NCBI GenBank assembly: GCA_949752745.1
Contig: OX457026.1
Coordinates: 76,867,275 to 76,931,274, forward strand
Reading direction: 5' to 3'
Source of the DNA: Protula sp. h YS-2021
Taxonomy: Eukaryota; Annelida; Polychaeta; Sabellida; Serpulidae
DNA length: 64,000 nucleotides
Position numbers and translations under genes: made by a program. The notes below the pieces were generated by a model. The model had not been told where the DNA came from, searched no databases, and saw nothing but the letters and a program-made list of their open reading frames with translations. Numbering within the stretch: the stretch's first letter is position 1; each line of letters opens with the position of its first letter. This document shows, piece after piece, positions 24,122 to 36,240 of the stretch.

Positions 24122-27100
24122 CAGCTTCACCGACCACTCGCACATAGGCATCGTGCGGTGTGTGGCCGTGTCCGAACGCGGCATCCTCGCCTCAGGCAGC
24201 AGTGACGAGTCGGTCAAATTATTCAGTCTCATTAAGCGGAAGGAGCTTGGTTCGCTGATTCATCATGAAGGTGAGAGATGGTGAAGAAAGGAAGTAGTGA
24301 CGGACGGGTGAGGTTTGGGAAAACGTGTGTAAGAAGTACATCACATATTTTTGGAAAAGGGCTGAAGGGGGTTGGGGTAGCTGCTATAGGCCGTTGTAAT
24401 TGCTCGAGAAATGGATAGAGTGTAAAGCCATAGTCAGCCATGATCAAAATTATTTGGGCTAAAAATAATGAAGGATAAAATTTTAAATATTGCTTAATCG
24501 AAAGGGAAAAAGAGATGTCTCGGTTGTCACATTAACATCAATGAATTAGCTTTATTCTTTCATAAACAGACTTTAGGGAATACGTTACTGCGTGCTTGTG
24601 CAGACAGATCACTGGTTTGTGTTGCAGGTTCTATAAACCAGATCGTGTTTCATGGCAAAGACAACATGTTTACTTGCAGCGATGATGGAACATTAGGAAT
24701 CTGGAGAGTCGGCCAATGGGAATGCATACGTACACTTCGGGGACATAAGTAAGGATGAACCATATCCTGAGCTCACTGTTTTTCCTCAGAAGTGGCAAAA
24801 CTGTTCTTGAAATAGTATAAATACTCAGGGCTGGTAAAATGTTTTCAAAATTTTTGAAATAAGCCTGATGTAGGCCAAGGTTTAACATACAGAGACTACA
24901 GACATGCCACACCGGCCATATAAGGTGTTTTGGCGAGCAGAACGTTAGTCGTCAATTTCCAAAATTGAATCGGAAAGTCTCAGTGAGGCAGGAAATGTAA
25001 ACAGAGCGCATTTACATTTAAATATAGATTTGAAATTTGTGAAATAAAAATTTCACAAACTCGAAAAGTTTGAAAGTTTTGTTTGATTAAATATTTTAAA
25101 AAAAATTGTTGAAATATTTCATAAAAGCCCTGTAAATATTGCATGTGTGCGGGGTATCTCTTGTTGCAAAGGCAATTTAATCTTTTAAGATGTCGTACTT
25201 GAATATTTTTCATGTGTGCTGTCCTGCAACAAATTGAAGAGTTACTGCAAAAGACAATAAATTTTCTGTGTTGGCCTTATGTTACAGAGGCGCAGTGTAT
25301 GGTGTTAGTATACACCCAACCGGCAAGATGGCGCTGTCTGTCAGCACTGATAAGACCATGCGCACGTGGAATCTCATCACCGGAAAGTGTGCTTACGTCA
25401 CCAATATTAAACAAGGTCGTCTTTTCCTTTTCTATTAGCCATGCTAAAATATTGTTGTTACCGTTACAACTTTGCGTCATTCATAAAATAGTTTTGCAGA
25501 CATATTTGAGAACAACTGTGGAAAGATCATCCCGATTATGGGCTAGAAACTAGTCATGCTTAGGAAATCGTGAACTGTTTCAGATTAAAAAAAACAACAA
25601 CTACGCACTGGTTATTTAATTAAATACAACAATTTTGTTTAACAGTGGCTGATTTTGTACAGTGGACACCGTCTGGGGATAGATACTTCGTTGTGGCAAA
25701 CACCACTGCGGATCTGTACAGCGTAGAGGTTTGTCAAGAGAAAACAACATGCCCTGTTCATGTTAACAGTTCAGCGTTTGGATTAACTAAAGGCTGAACA
25801 TATATCAGTGAGGTTGCGTGAACATCCTCTGAATGAGGCTGGTTGCTTTTCTTCACAACATTTTGTATATGTTTAACTTCGATATTTGCGATTGTAATAT
25901 ATGATCACGATGATAGGCTCAGTTTCAGTACAGTGTGTGGAAAATAACATATTTGACGCCTTCTACTAAATCCTTTCAGACTCATGACACAAAAATTAGT
26001 CAGAAATGTAGTTTAAAAATCTGAAGTGAGATAAATGTTTCTAAATATGTGACTGAGCGCGGGAAAAGTTGTATTTACATACATATGATCAGATATATGC
26101 TAATGGTCTGGTAAGATTTGGGATAACTGTGCACGCGGTCACGTACAGTGAAACCTCCGTATTTACACCCCCATTTAAGGAACAACCTCTAATAGAGAAA
26201 CAGAATTTCCTGTCCGGACTCATGAATAATAACCTCTTATTTAGGACATCTTTCAAACATTTGTGGGTTCAAAAGATACAGAAGTTTTACTGTACATAAT
26301 ATAATCTGTTGTGTCTAGCATATGTTTGCATTGTTCTTCTCAAGACGCACGTTCTGATTTTAGACCGCATCTATAGTGAAGACATTTAAGTGTGGCTTTA
26401 AAATACATGCCATTGTATTCATTGAGGTAGGTAAGATTTCAGCTCACTGTTTAATGAAGAAGATATTTTTTGGACTCGTATCCAAATTTTTAGTTTCCTA
26501 AGATAGGCTGAAGGATGTTAGAAGTTAGTCACATGAATCCTTACGTGGGTGTGTTCCATCTGTTCTGTGGGCACGTACGTTAAAGGTTTTATTGAATTTT
26601 ACGAGTCACAAAACAAAAGTGCTGAGTACGCTAGTAGCAGTTATCTTACACAGTGTGTATTAGGTAAATAGAATAGAGTAACTTTTATTTGTTGTAATTG
26701 ACAGGACGATTTAGTGGCGATTTCGGGAGACAAAGGGCTTGTCCAGTTTTACACAATACCTACAGGGGAAAAGGTATACGAATTTTCAACGAACACAACT
26801 AGGTAAGTTCTCAGTGCCTTGCTACTTTTCATTTGTTGGTATTATACTGCCAAGGGTTATGCCACGGGCGTGGTATCTGTGTACTTTTGAGTGAAGGACT
26901 GGTGTGCACGAAATGCACATTCGGGTAAGGAAAGTACACGTCTAAAATAGGTGTAAAATTTAAAACTTTTCTGAGGGTGGAATGTGATTTCCACTGTATG
27001 GAGCACAGTTTATACAGAACACAAAGTCTTCCGTGCAATTGTCTGCTTGGCGTTGCTCCATTTTGCTTGACTTGGCTAAAACTTTTTAGTGTACCGTATC

Positions 27101-28304
27101 AGATCATTTAAAAGGTTAATTGCCATTGGTGAGAAGTGAATAATTCACCCATAACTCTGTTATTGTTTTTGTCGGCAGGATAAAAGGCATGAGGTACTGT
27201 GTTTACGGAGAGGACAAGATGCGACTGTTAATCACTGGCTCTAGCGATGGTTATATTCAAGTCTGGAAACTAACGACATCGAAGGTTTGCTGCCGGGTAG
27301 CATTCTTGTATAATTGCACTTCTGCCGAATTTTGCTTGTTCCTTCCCATCTCTTCGGACCAAATTTTACAAACGAAAAGTTAGAATTCATTTCTTTTTCC
27401 CCCCAACATAATTGAAATTAACTGGTTATATTGAATGAAAGGGTGCAGTTTGTATTAATAAAAAAATCAGCAAGGAGTAGCTCTGCTTCACACACTGGAA
27501 AATTTGACTTTGAGTATTTTTAACAGGAATGGTCGTCTGTACTGCTGACTTCAGTGGACACAAAATTTAGGATCATTTCCCTAGCAGTTCATATTCCTCC
27601 GAAATCAGTGAATTCCGGCAAGTCAGAATCTAAGCCAGAAGAAGAAATTGTTGGAGATGACCAGTCAGATTCCAAAGACATTGTGTCGTCAGAAGATGAC
27701 GCAATGAGTGACAGCTGTAGTGATGACACGGACAGTGGTAACGAGGAGGGGCATAGTACAGTTCTTAAAGAGTCGCACAAAGAAACTGACTCAAAGCAAG
27801 AGTCAAATTCAAAAGGTAAACAACAGAGTGTTCCACAGTCCATGAAAAAGACGAGCAAACAAAGAAGAAGAGATCGAAAGAAAAAAGAAAAGCAACAGGC
27901 CTACCTTGCAGCTAAAAAGAAGAAGAAAATTATTTCGGCAGGCAAGTTTTCAGGTTAACAAGTTCTTAAATGAATATAAAGTATGTAACAACGACCCCAT
28001 CCAAAATAGTAAGACAATCAAATTTGGCCCTTATTGGTGTAATTTTACCAAAAACAAAGCAAAAAAAAAAAAAAAAAAACCTGCGGAATTTCCTTGAGAA
28101 ATGTATACGAAATAACACTGTTTTGTGTGGAATTTTAATTCAGTACGATACATGCTATGTGTTCTGTGTGTTTGCCGTGGTCGCGTCGACTCCTTTTATG
28201 TTTCTCGTTCGTGTTTTTTTTTAGGTGGTGTGGGCCCACAGGTATTGAAGAGGAAAATGAAACAGAAATTCAAGGGAAATCCGAAGCGAAAGAAACAAAC
28301 TTGA
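24105..28304 (+). CDS. PAK1IP1: PAK1-interacting protein 1-like WD-repeat protein (5' incomplete)
   Basis: Nine exons: 24105-24270, 24628-24748, 25288-25415, 25646-25728, 26364-26426, 26705-26802, 27179-27284, 27527-27953, 28225-28304 (TGA). Phases agree throughout and all introns are GT-AG in this model. The product (423 residues without the first exon) shows WD40 signatures in order: LASGSSDESVKLF, TCSDDGTLGIW, ALSVSTDKTMRTWNL, VAISGDKGLVQFY and ITGSSDGYIQVWKL. An acidic Ser/Asp/Glu stretch and a Lys/Arg-rich tail follow, as in PAK1IP1 (human 392 residues). The vertebrate protein is nucleolar, acts in 60S ribosome assembly and binds PAK1. That role is inferred here by homology. The N-terminal exon (about 30 residues) was not found. 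The donor after 27953 (GTTAAC) competes with a GC donor after 27941 (CAG/GCAAGT). Both keep the frame. Confidence 0.92.
26146..26292. mobile_element. Tc1/mariner-type MITE
   Basis: A 147-bp element in a PAK1IP1 intron. The ends are CAGTGAAACCTCCG and, inverted, CAGTAAAACTTCTG, each bordered by TA, the target duplication of Tc1/mariner/pogo elements. It has no coding capacity. Confidence 0.65.
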
Positions 28305-29990
28305 TCTTAAAAACCTAATCATATTTTGAATCGTTAGTGAATCTTTATTACGGCTTACATGTAGATACTTGAAATACATGTTTTAGCATTTATAAATTGA
28401 TTTGAAAGAAAATATAGAATTGTGGAGCTTGTGCTTTTATTGGAAAGGTCAAGTATGTGTAGCTTAATAAGCACAGATTCGAGAAGGTAGTTTCATGGAG
28501 CACTGAATGCCATGCAAATTACATAGGCCTGTTTGATTTTCACTAAATTACTGCGTAGCATTCAACTGGATTTTCAAAAAAAAAAAAAGAAAAAAAAAAG
28601 GGTCCTATTTAGGGTTCGCAATCCAGCTCCGACCAAAGACATCGAACTTGGAACCGATACTTGCGGTATTTCGGTTATTTCACATAAGACCTGTTCCTAA
28701 AGAACGTCCATTTTGTATGAAAGCGTGTCCGTTGGCTTCCATAGATGCGGAAGCTTTTTTTTTTTCAAAACTGAGGATTGCAGTGTTGTATTGTATAGCC
28801 AATATACAGAATACATTGAGGATGCGCATTGCCAAATTGCTTTTTAGACGAGTAGGTTTCGTCGAACTGAATTATTTACATAAGTAGGCAACATTCGTGT
28901 TTCCTATGTATTATGACATGGAATTAATCAAAAAGAGAATAAATTGGGCTTCTGAGAAATTTCCCTAATTGGTTTTTTAGCTTTCTGTAACTAACGTGAA
29001 AATAGTTTACTTAAACTAATGTACTTTGGAAGAAGGTTGGTTGTTTGTTCACTTGTTTGGTACTTCCGTTAAACTAAGTCACCTCGTAAAAACCAGCTAC
29101 GGCTAATATGCTTAGTTTAATTTCTGTTTCAGGGACAAAAAAAAGAGAATAAATAAATAAATGGTTTAGTCAGGATTGGAGCCCTCGACAGAAATAAATA
29201 TTGCGAGTCGTCGCTTAAGAATGTGACCATTTGCGCCACGTGACCGACCTTATCCACTGTTTACGCTTTATTTATTTATCTGCGTCAGGAATTGTAGTTT
29301 CGTTTCCCAAACTCCGGCCCGCTCACAAAAATCGCATATAAAAAAGTAGTGACGCGGTGGGGTCGAAAGAATTTCGAGTAAAAGAAACTGACACCGACCG
29401 GCCAGTCGGGTGTGTAAAATTTTCAGTAAAAGAGACTTACCTGGAAGGCAGAATTAAGTATATACTGGCAGAACTAAGTGTGATCTGGAAATGGCATTTT
29501 GGATAAATTTGTGAATGTAATAACTTACGAATTGAAAATATAAGTCATACAACGGATCGGAAATATATACATTCTCTTGTTAATGAAAATGTAATACTTC
29601 TTATTATTCAATTCTAAATTTAAAAAGAAGTAATGTTTTATTATGTTAACCACTTCATCCAATAAATATTGATGTTGATGGTATTTGTTTGGGAACCGGT
29701 TTCATTTAAATATATTCTTGGTGATGGGGGAGGGGGCTCGTTACCACCAGAAAAATAGCATAACTTGACTAACAGAACAGCAAAACATTCATATACGACT
29801 ATTTTTTGTAGGCCAGACGTAAGGAATGCTACCTTATTTGTTGCACTATAGTTTATTTTACGCATGATTCTTTGACTATACAATAAAAAAGGCTTGGAAA
29901 CCAGGAACAATAGCTTGTTTTTCAAACCCCGACCGGGTCAATGAAATAAAAAAAATGACGCACCAAGGTTACCGAATTGTATATCTTGTA
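28305..29990. other. 3' flank of PAK1IP1, non-coding
   Basis: Probable 3' UTR and intergenic DNA with poly-A runs near 28578 and 28058 (intron). Apart from a tRNA-like SINE remnant at 29150-29262, I recognise nothing. Open frames are short and unsupported. Confidence 0.5.
29150..29262 (-). repeat. Possible tRNA-derived SINE remnant
   Basis: Read on the minus strand, TGGCGCAAATGGTCACATTC resembles a tRNA box A region, TTAAGCGACGACTCGC could be the anticodon arm, and GTCGAGGGCTCCAATCCTGAC is close to a box B/T-arm (GGTTCGAATCC in intact tRNAs). An A/T-rich TTTATTTATTTATTC tail follows. The loops are too degraded for a functional tRNA. Confidence 0.45.
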
Positions 29991-30815
29991 TATATCTTAT
30001 ATATACAGACGAAACCGGTTAATCGCATAGCCAATTTGCCAAGCCCTGTTATGCGTTTATCCGATATATGCGTTTATCCGGAGTACTCTTGCCGTGCATA
30101 TTTTTTCATTTGTGGTAGTTATTAGACGTGCACCCCCGCCCCTCCTCATCCCCGCATTTGAGAAACTTTATTATCCAGTTCTTTTATTACTAGTGTTTTA
30201 TCCGAAAGACTTGGGTCGTTTCGCTTTGATTTACTTTCTGCCATTTTGACGAATTAACCGAAACAGACACAGTTTCGAACTATAAACGGTAAAATTTCTT
30301 CTTGGTCGCGTACTTAAATGATTACTTTGCGCTCAGGTTATCTGCGGCAACCTGGGGATTAAGGGTTTCAGACCATTATTTAGTGAGAACTCAGGCAGGG
30401 TGGGGATCAGGAGTTGCAGCCCATTATCTAGTGAGAGCTGAGAGAGTGCGGTGATTAAAAGTTCGAGACTACCGCGAATGGGGTTGGTACATGTACACAA
30501 TGGGTCAAGCAAACAGAAAACAATGCATTAGATAAATAAACGAGGAGAAGCCCACTCCCTTAGTTTGTTTTAAGTGTGGCACTGTTTGGATAGTCAACCA
30601 GAATTATGCAATTAACCAGTGTGCTCCCCATTTTAACGTGAAAAGGCTATGCGTTTATCCAGTTTATGCGATTAAGAGGTATGTAATTATCCGGTTAAAT
30701 TTCTAATAGATAGCATTGGAAATGGTTTGTGATTTGCGAATGATATGCAGTTAACCGATTTATGCGTTTAACCGGTATGCGATTAAGTGATTTCATATGT
30801 ATATCTTATATATAT
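29991..30815. mobile_element. Insertion with inverted ends and flanking direct repeats
   Basis: The ends carry inverted ACCGGTTAATCGCATA-like motifs: GGTTAATCGCATAG near 30018 and, inverted, CTTAATCGCATACCGG near 30775. ATGCGTTTATCCG copies lie just inside. TATATCTTATATATA flanks both sides (about 29991 and 30800), which could be a target duplication or just AT-rich sequence. It abuts the truncated recombinase of the DIRS-like element. Confidence 0.4.
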
Positions 30816-31400
30816 AGCCCTTGGTCGCAACGTGCGTCTTGCCCAAAAAAGACGGTAATGGTTTTCGGACCACCGCCTCCCATGAACAATTGATTTGACT
30901 AATAGAGTTCTGCAAAGCGTGTATTTCGCGGGGGCGCATGCCAGAAATCAATGCCAAGAGAAAAACATATTTCAAGGTAAGAAATTTGAAATTCTATACT
31001 GATGGAAAAGTGGGGATGTGAGATATCTCAAAACCAGTGTCAAATCCTAAGCCTCAACTGTCCTGTCAGAAATGGGACGTTCTGATTGAAACGACCTGAG
31101 TAAATCCGACCCTGCATCACCTGAGGACAAATCGTAACCCGATGCACACTTCAGAATGAAGGTGAGAGCTGAGAGATATGTCATAATCGGTCTAACTGAC
31201 ACCTTCTTTATCTCGAACAAGTAAAGAAAAGGTTAGCCTCTGCGATCGCCGTTGCTGCCACAGGATCGATACCCCTATCGTGACACCATAACTCGAAAAG
31301 TCGAAGGGTGACAAGTAGACATTAATCGTGGAATCGGCTGATCCTGCCCATTCTCTGTATCACTCTGACGGAATCCCTTGACCTTCAAGAAGGAAAACTT
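30793..31400 (-). pseudogene. DIRS-like tyrosine recombinase fragment
   Basis: On the minus strand, GSADSTINVYLSPF (around 31345-31305) resembles the N-terminal core-binding start of these recombinases. At 30975-30820, KYVFLLALISGMRPREIHAL contains the conserved first catalytic Arg region (SGxRxxEIHAL), followed by KPLPSFLGKT. The H-x-x-R box and the Tyr nucleophile are absent because the reading ends at the adjacent AT-rich insertion. Confidence 0.72.
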
Positions 31401-31479
31401 ATCCACCATAATTCCAAATAAAACAACTGAGGACTTGAATGATAATGTTCCTAATGAAGTTGGCGCAGACTGCCATGCT

Positions 31480-32145
31480 CCAGGTTAATTGGGAGACATC
31501 GACCTGGGGTTGACCTCACGGATACTGAGATGCAATCCAGTGAAACTCGCAATCGGCTAAAGCCCACTCGGTGTGAGCAACCTCGCCCACCCGAGAAGCT
31601 AAATCTGCCAGAACATTCAGATTGCCTGCAATGTGTGACGGTTTAATGAGAAAACCACATTCGCGAGCATGCTATAGAACCTGTTTGGTGAGACGAGAAA
31701 ACGTCGGTGACCGAGTGCCGTCCTGCTTGGACAAATAAGACATCATTCTCTGATTGTCTATTAGAAACTGAACCACTTGACCCTTGCGGAATTTGGCTGG
31801 ATTTTGACAAACAATCAAGACCGCCTTCATCTCCAATACGTTGATATGGAAACTGCGTTAATGATATGGACCAGTGATCCCACCAGGTGCATCGATGGAA
31901 AAAAAGAAACCCGAGCCGTTACAATATGCATCGGTCTGTACCTGCTTCGGCGGGCTGGAAGAGAAAGGCACACCGTTCAAAAGACTGAGTTGAAACGACC
32001 ACCAATCCAGATCCCTTAGAGCTAACAAGGAAAGTCGTATTCGGTTATTTGGTAACCTGCCTCGACGCAATGTCTTCAACACAAACCGTTTAAACTCCCG
32101 GAAATGACACATGCCTGGCTGGACCGTCTTTACCGCTGCTACCAA
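31480..32145 (-). pseudogene. DIRS-like RNase H, broken
   Basis: Minus-strand pieces run in order: LRDLDWWSFQLSLLNGVPF (32035-31975), TDAYCNGSGFFF (first catalytic Asp), INVLEMKAV (Glu-containing helix) after a stop, VQFLIDNQRMMSYLSKQDGT (Asp of the IDN motif), then HIAGNLNVLADLASR. The last is the conserved (H)xxGxxNxxAD end of retroelement RNase H. Stops and shifts break it. Confidence 0.78.
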
Positions 32146-32289
32146 TAGACCGAGAAGTGATTCTAATTGGGAAACGCGAGGCTAGAGAGAAGCTACGACC
32201 TGTGCAATAAGACATAATGCTTTGCATCCGATTTTGAGTAGGGCATGCCCTAGCCCTTACAAAATCTAACAAAACTCTATCCTTTCAAC

Positions 32290-33079
32290 TGGAATCAACT
32301 CTGACGTGCCGCGATTGACCAACAGACCCAGGATATCGCACTCTTTGAGCAGTGTGTCCATCTGAGTTAAAAGAAGTTGCTTGTCCCAGCCCACCAACAA
32401 CCAATCGTCGAGATGCTGGAAAACAAGCAAGCCTACTTGACCGCCTCAGCGTTTGACTACCTTCATCGCCTAGGTAATACAAACGGTGCTGTCGACAAGC
32501 CGAATGGTAGGGCAAGAAACCAATAATTCTGATCCTCTATCCTTAAAGTCAGATGACGACCCGATACTGTGTGCATTGGAATGTGTATATATGGATCGGA
32601 CAGATCAACTGAAATGGCCCACATGCTCTGTTGTAGGGTGGAGTTGATTAATTGTGGAGTGCCTATAGTGGACGATATCAGCTGTATGAATTGATCGAAA
32701 TGTGACAAGTCTATTATAAGACGCCAGTCGCTCGACTTTTTCGGAATAAGAAGGAACCGACTGAAAAACCCGTGAGTACCTATAGTCATCTTTTCTATGA
32801 CTTTCTTGTCTATGAGATCTCAAAGTATGGATTTGCAACGCCAGTTGGCTGGTGTTCGTAGGGCGTGACTAAAGAAGGATTGGAAAGTTTGATAAGTGGT
32901 GGAAGGATTTGACTATCCGACCGATCTCTTGCAAAGGGTAAGACGTGGCTCCAAAACAACCACCGGACTATGTTTTTGGAAGCTCCTAACGCTTGCCAAG
33001 CTTGCCAGAAATTCTCAAGCCTCCCCCCCCCCTCCCCTACGGGCATATTTACGTTTGATTTGGGGAATGGATAAACCAA
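32290..33079 (-). pseudogene. DIRS-like reverse transcriptase, broken
   Basis: On the minus strand: GGRLENFWQAWQALGAS (33040-32985, the conserved lead-in of DIRS reverse transcriptases), then LIPKK, WRLIIDLSHF, SVDLSDPYIHI, and LPFGLSTAP near 32500. In another frame near 32420-32385 comes the catalytic FQHLDDWLLVG box. Motif order matches the RT fingers and palm. At least three frameshifts separate these pieces, so no intact polymerase can be made. The A box reads SDPY where DAY is usual. Confidence 0.82.
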
Positions 33080-34617
33080 TTCTTCGCAGAAACCTAAAGT
33101 ATCTGGTAGAGATCGACGTGCGATCTGTGCCGGATACTTTGGTTGCTGCCTGTACTTGGGGTGGTAGTATGCTTTTGTTGTCTATCTTGTGTTTCTTTGG
33201 TTGTGGCGTCGACACCGGCACTGAACCCGGCTTCTTCGGCGTTGCACTGGGAGGGATCGCCGAGTGGCGCTGCTTCGGCTTACTGGTGTGCGGTGTAAGT
33301 GCTTTGCATGTCAACGTATCCCGCGATTTGATTCGCGCATCCGCAATCACATTCTTCAGTATTCCCGGAGGAAATAAGTCGGGCAGTCTATAAAAGGAAT
33401 GAAACAAAAGTTTTCGTGCATCCTCTATACTGACATTCGAGTGCGGCAGTACTTGATCTCGTCGAAGAACTACTAGCGATGTCAGTATATATACTTTTAG
33501 CTTTAGTAGATCAGACGAAGTCGCAACAGCGAAGTCAAATAAAGCTTTAGTGCGGGGATCGACAAACTCCTCAGGGCCTGGAATGCCGCATCTTGAAAAG
33601 AAAGTGTTCGTAAATTTTTCGTGGCGCCTCCTCTAAATATCTGCAGTCCCGTTCGGCTAGTGGCAGACTCGATTCCGGATTCACATCAGGAAGCCACGAT
33701 CCAATTTTTCAAGGATACACGAGTGGCTGGATTCGCAAGACTCCGTCATTTGATTGGTGGTAAGCCGTTGTTTTCACATGTAAACCTTTGATGGAAGTAA
33801 GCGAGACCAGTAACGTGGGCGAGCATCCTGTACTACCTGTAACTCGTCAGATGGCACTTGCAAAACGTTAGAAACACAAGAGAGCCGTAAATAAGCCCAT
33901 AAAGGCTTCACCCGACGGCGGTCGTGACTGTGCCGCAAAAAAAGGACAGCCGAACAACCTGCGGTTTGGGTGTTGTGATAGAGGCAGACGAGTTATCCGA
34001 TATAAACTTGATAATGTCTTTAAAGGGAAAGTCTGCTGCTGAAAATTCTAAAGTCGACGCTTCCTTCCATTCATCTAGTATAACCTCCACACCAGGAGGA
34101 ATGGGAGTGCGCACAGGTTGCAAGGGTTTGTAATCCTCCCTCGTTATGACACACAGCGAGGTGTAATACGACATGGGGTGAGATACCGCCGAAGGTGCAG
34201 TGTGGTTAATCACCAGCCCAGCAGGACGCGAAGCCGTAGATGCGACGGGTGAAATGTTATGTTCCTTACGACGGTTTCTTTTACGAGTATTGGAATCTGT
34301 TCCTTATCACAGATAATCACTGACTTATCACCAGACGACGAATCGTTTGCCGGCGAAGACGACGAGGAGGAATAAATAGAATGTTGTAAACGGTGTGCCT
34401 TGCCCGTCTATGACTGTATAGGGGCCATGAGGGGTATAGGTGGAGGCCGTGTATCATTCGGTGCGGACGATTCAGTCGTAACCGTAGCCGATGGAACTGA
34501 ATTAAGTCAGAAGCTGCCGAAACCACCAACCCCGATTTGGAAGCGAGACTGCGCAAAATCTCGAGTTCTTCATCTGAAGCATGCTTTAATGTGTCGGGGT
34601 GTAAGTTCAGACTCAAA
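33015..34617 (-). pseudogene. DIRS-like gag region, broken
   Basis: Minus-strand fragments at 34617-34317, 34213-33908 and 33407-33015 are separated by stops and shifts. They are Ser/Thr/Pro-rich with basic stretches (KPKQRHS, PKKHKID), as in the poorly conserved ORF1 of DIRS elements. Assignment rests mainly on position directly upstream of the reverse transcriptase. Confidence 0.5.
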
Positions 34618-35449
34618 GCGAATTTCTTTAAATTTCTTTTAAGGTGAAAGGTGTTGTCTTTGTGGGAATATTCTCGCTAAAACATTCTTAACGGCCGTGC
34701 AAATATTAAAATCCAGTTCAGTCGTAATCGGCAACTGCTGCACTGAAGTATCCTGAAGGTAATGCGTTTGTCTCTAATGTGAGATCATTTATGCCTCTAA
34801 AACAGACTGAATGGCAGCCTGTATAGCGGGCGTCATAGTCACAACGCGATTCTCCATCGCAGATGTCACATCCACTTGACCCCGATCAATGAAATAAATG
34901 CCCGGTGTCGATACCGAAGTATCTGGCAGTGGCAACGCTAGAGACGTAAGTTTAGTTTCTTCGGTTGTCCCATCTATATCCGCGTCTGAATTATCCACAG
35001 TAGACAGCACAGCGAAAGCTTATAAATAGAAGCAGAAGACTTATCACTCTAAGCACGCTTGCGACCCTTTTCCCGCACTTAAGAGTCTCCTGCTATTGCA
35101 GTAAGAATAAAAAAATGGAATCGTTTAGATGCGCACACTGGTCGCAACGGTTTACTAATGCGTAAGGCCGTAGCTACCAGTGGCGAAAACATGCAGTGCA
35201 CCATGAGTGCGGGTTTCCTGTGCGTTTGATATAGGGGCACGAGTCTAGGATCGTCAGTGAATCAACAACCAAGCATATAATATAAGTCTGTAGTTATCAC
35301 TGCACGCAAATAACAATTAAACATCTGTTAATAATAAAAAGACGAAAACAGTTCATATAATAGCATTAAAACTGTTTTAGAGATAATGCATCAGTTGCAC
35401 AACACGATATACTGCCGATACCCGTTACCGCAGCAAGTACCACTTCACC

Positions 35450-36240
35450 GAGTCGCCACATACACAACCCGACACCGACACCACCCGTCACACTCACGGG
35501 TCGTGACAGACACGATCGGACACAATCAAGGGTTGTGACAGACACGATCCGGCCTTGAGACTACCGTGACAGTCACGTGTCGTGACAAACACGACCCGTA
35601 ACGGGGGCAAGTCGCCACAACAGTGACCCGTCACAGACACGATCCGTGACAGTCACGCCTAGTGGCTTGATCGACCTGCCTGCCAGTTGAAGAATAACAC
35701 AAATAACCTGAAATAAAATCATAATTCGTACCACAGTTGATTGCAGAACATTACTTTAATCATGCTCCCTTATGGCAGTGATCCGACACATGCTCGACCC
35801 GTAACTTGCACGAGTCGCCGCAAACACGACTCCTGACAACAGCGAGCTGTCACATTACCGGATCATCACTGCCACGGTTCGTGATAAATGCAAGACATGC
35901 CTACATCACCCATGTTATCTCCAAGCCGTCTTTTGCTGTACTCATCACTGCAAAAAGTCGCAACAAGAACGGTATGAGAGACCCTAAGGGTGAAAGACCC
36001 TTGGTAACCTCGCACCCTGACCTGTGATCGACGCCTACACCATGTTGGCGTCGATCACGTGTCTACGCTAAAGTGTCGAGTTGTCGTACCCGTAACAGGC
36101 AGGACGCCCCTGTGACAAACACGTGATCGACTCAACACCGAGTCAGAAGTGGAATGAGCGGCAACACTACTCACTACCGTGACAAATCGCCGCAACACTA
36201 ACAGTTTGTGTGTCTATCACTGAAGATGAGGCAGTGTATG
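35450..36240. repeat. GTGACAGACACGATC-type degenerate repeats
   Basis: Dozens of imperfect copies and inversions of CGTGACAGACACGATC and CACGACCCGT fill this region (TCGCCACA, CCGTGACAGTCACG). Many are dyads (GTGAC/GTCAC). No gene is seen. It may be the terminal part of the neighbouring DIRS-like element, but I cannot prove this. Confidence 0.6.

Larger units (their letters stand above)
30793..34650 (-). mobile_element. Degenerate DIRS-like (tyrosine recombinase) retrotransposon
   Basis: Reading the minus strand from about 34650 downward gives a gag-like region, reverse transcriptase, RNase H and a tyrosine recombinase fragment, the content and order of DIRS-type elements. All frames are broken by stops and frameshifts. 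The recombinase is cut off after its first catalytic region near 30820, next to the insertion at 29991-30815. Terminal repeats were not identified. The repeat-rich 35450-36240 region could belong to its 5' end. Confidence 0.8.

Noticed and set aside
29150..29262. A functional tRNA gene on the minus strand
   Set aside because: Box B is mutated (GGCTCCAATCC instead of GGTTCGAATCC) and the arms do not close. A SINE remnant fits better.
33924..34133. Plus-strand frames in the DIRS-like region
   Set aside because: They are antisense to the retroelement, whose recognisable domains all lie on the minus strand.
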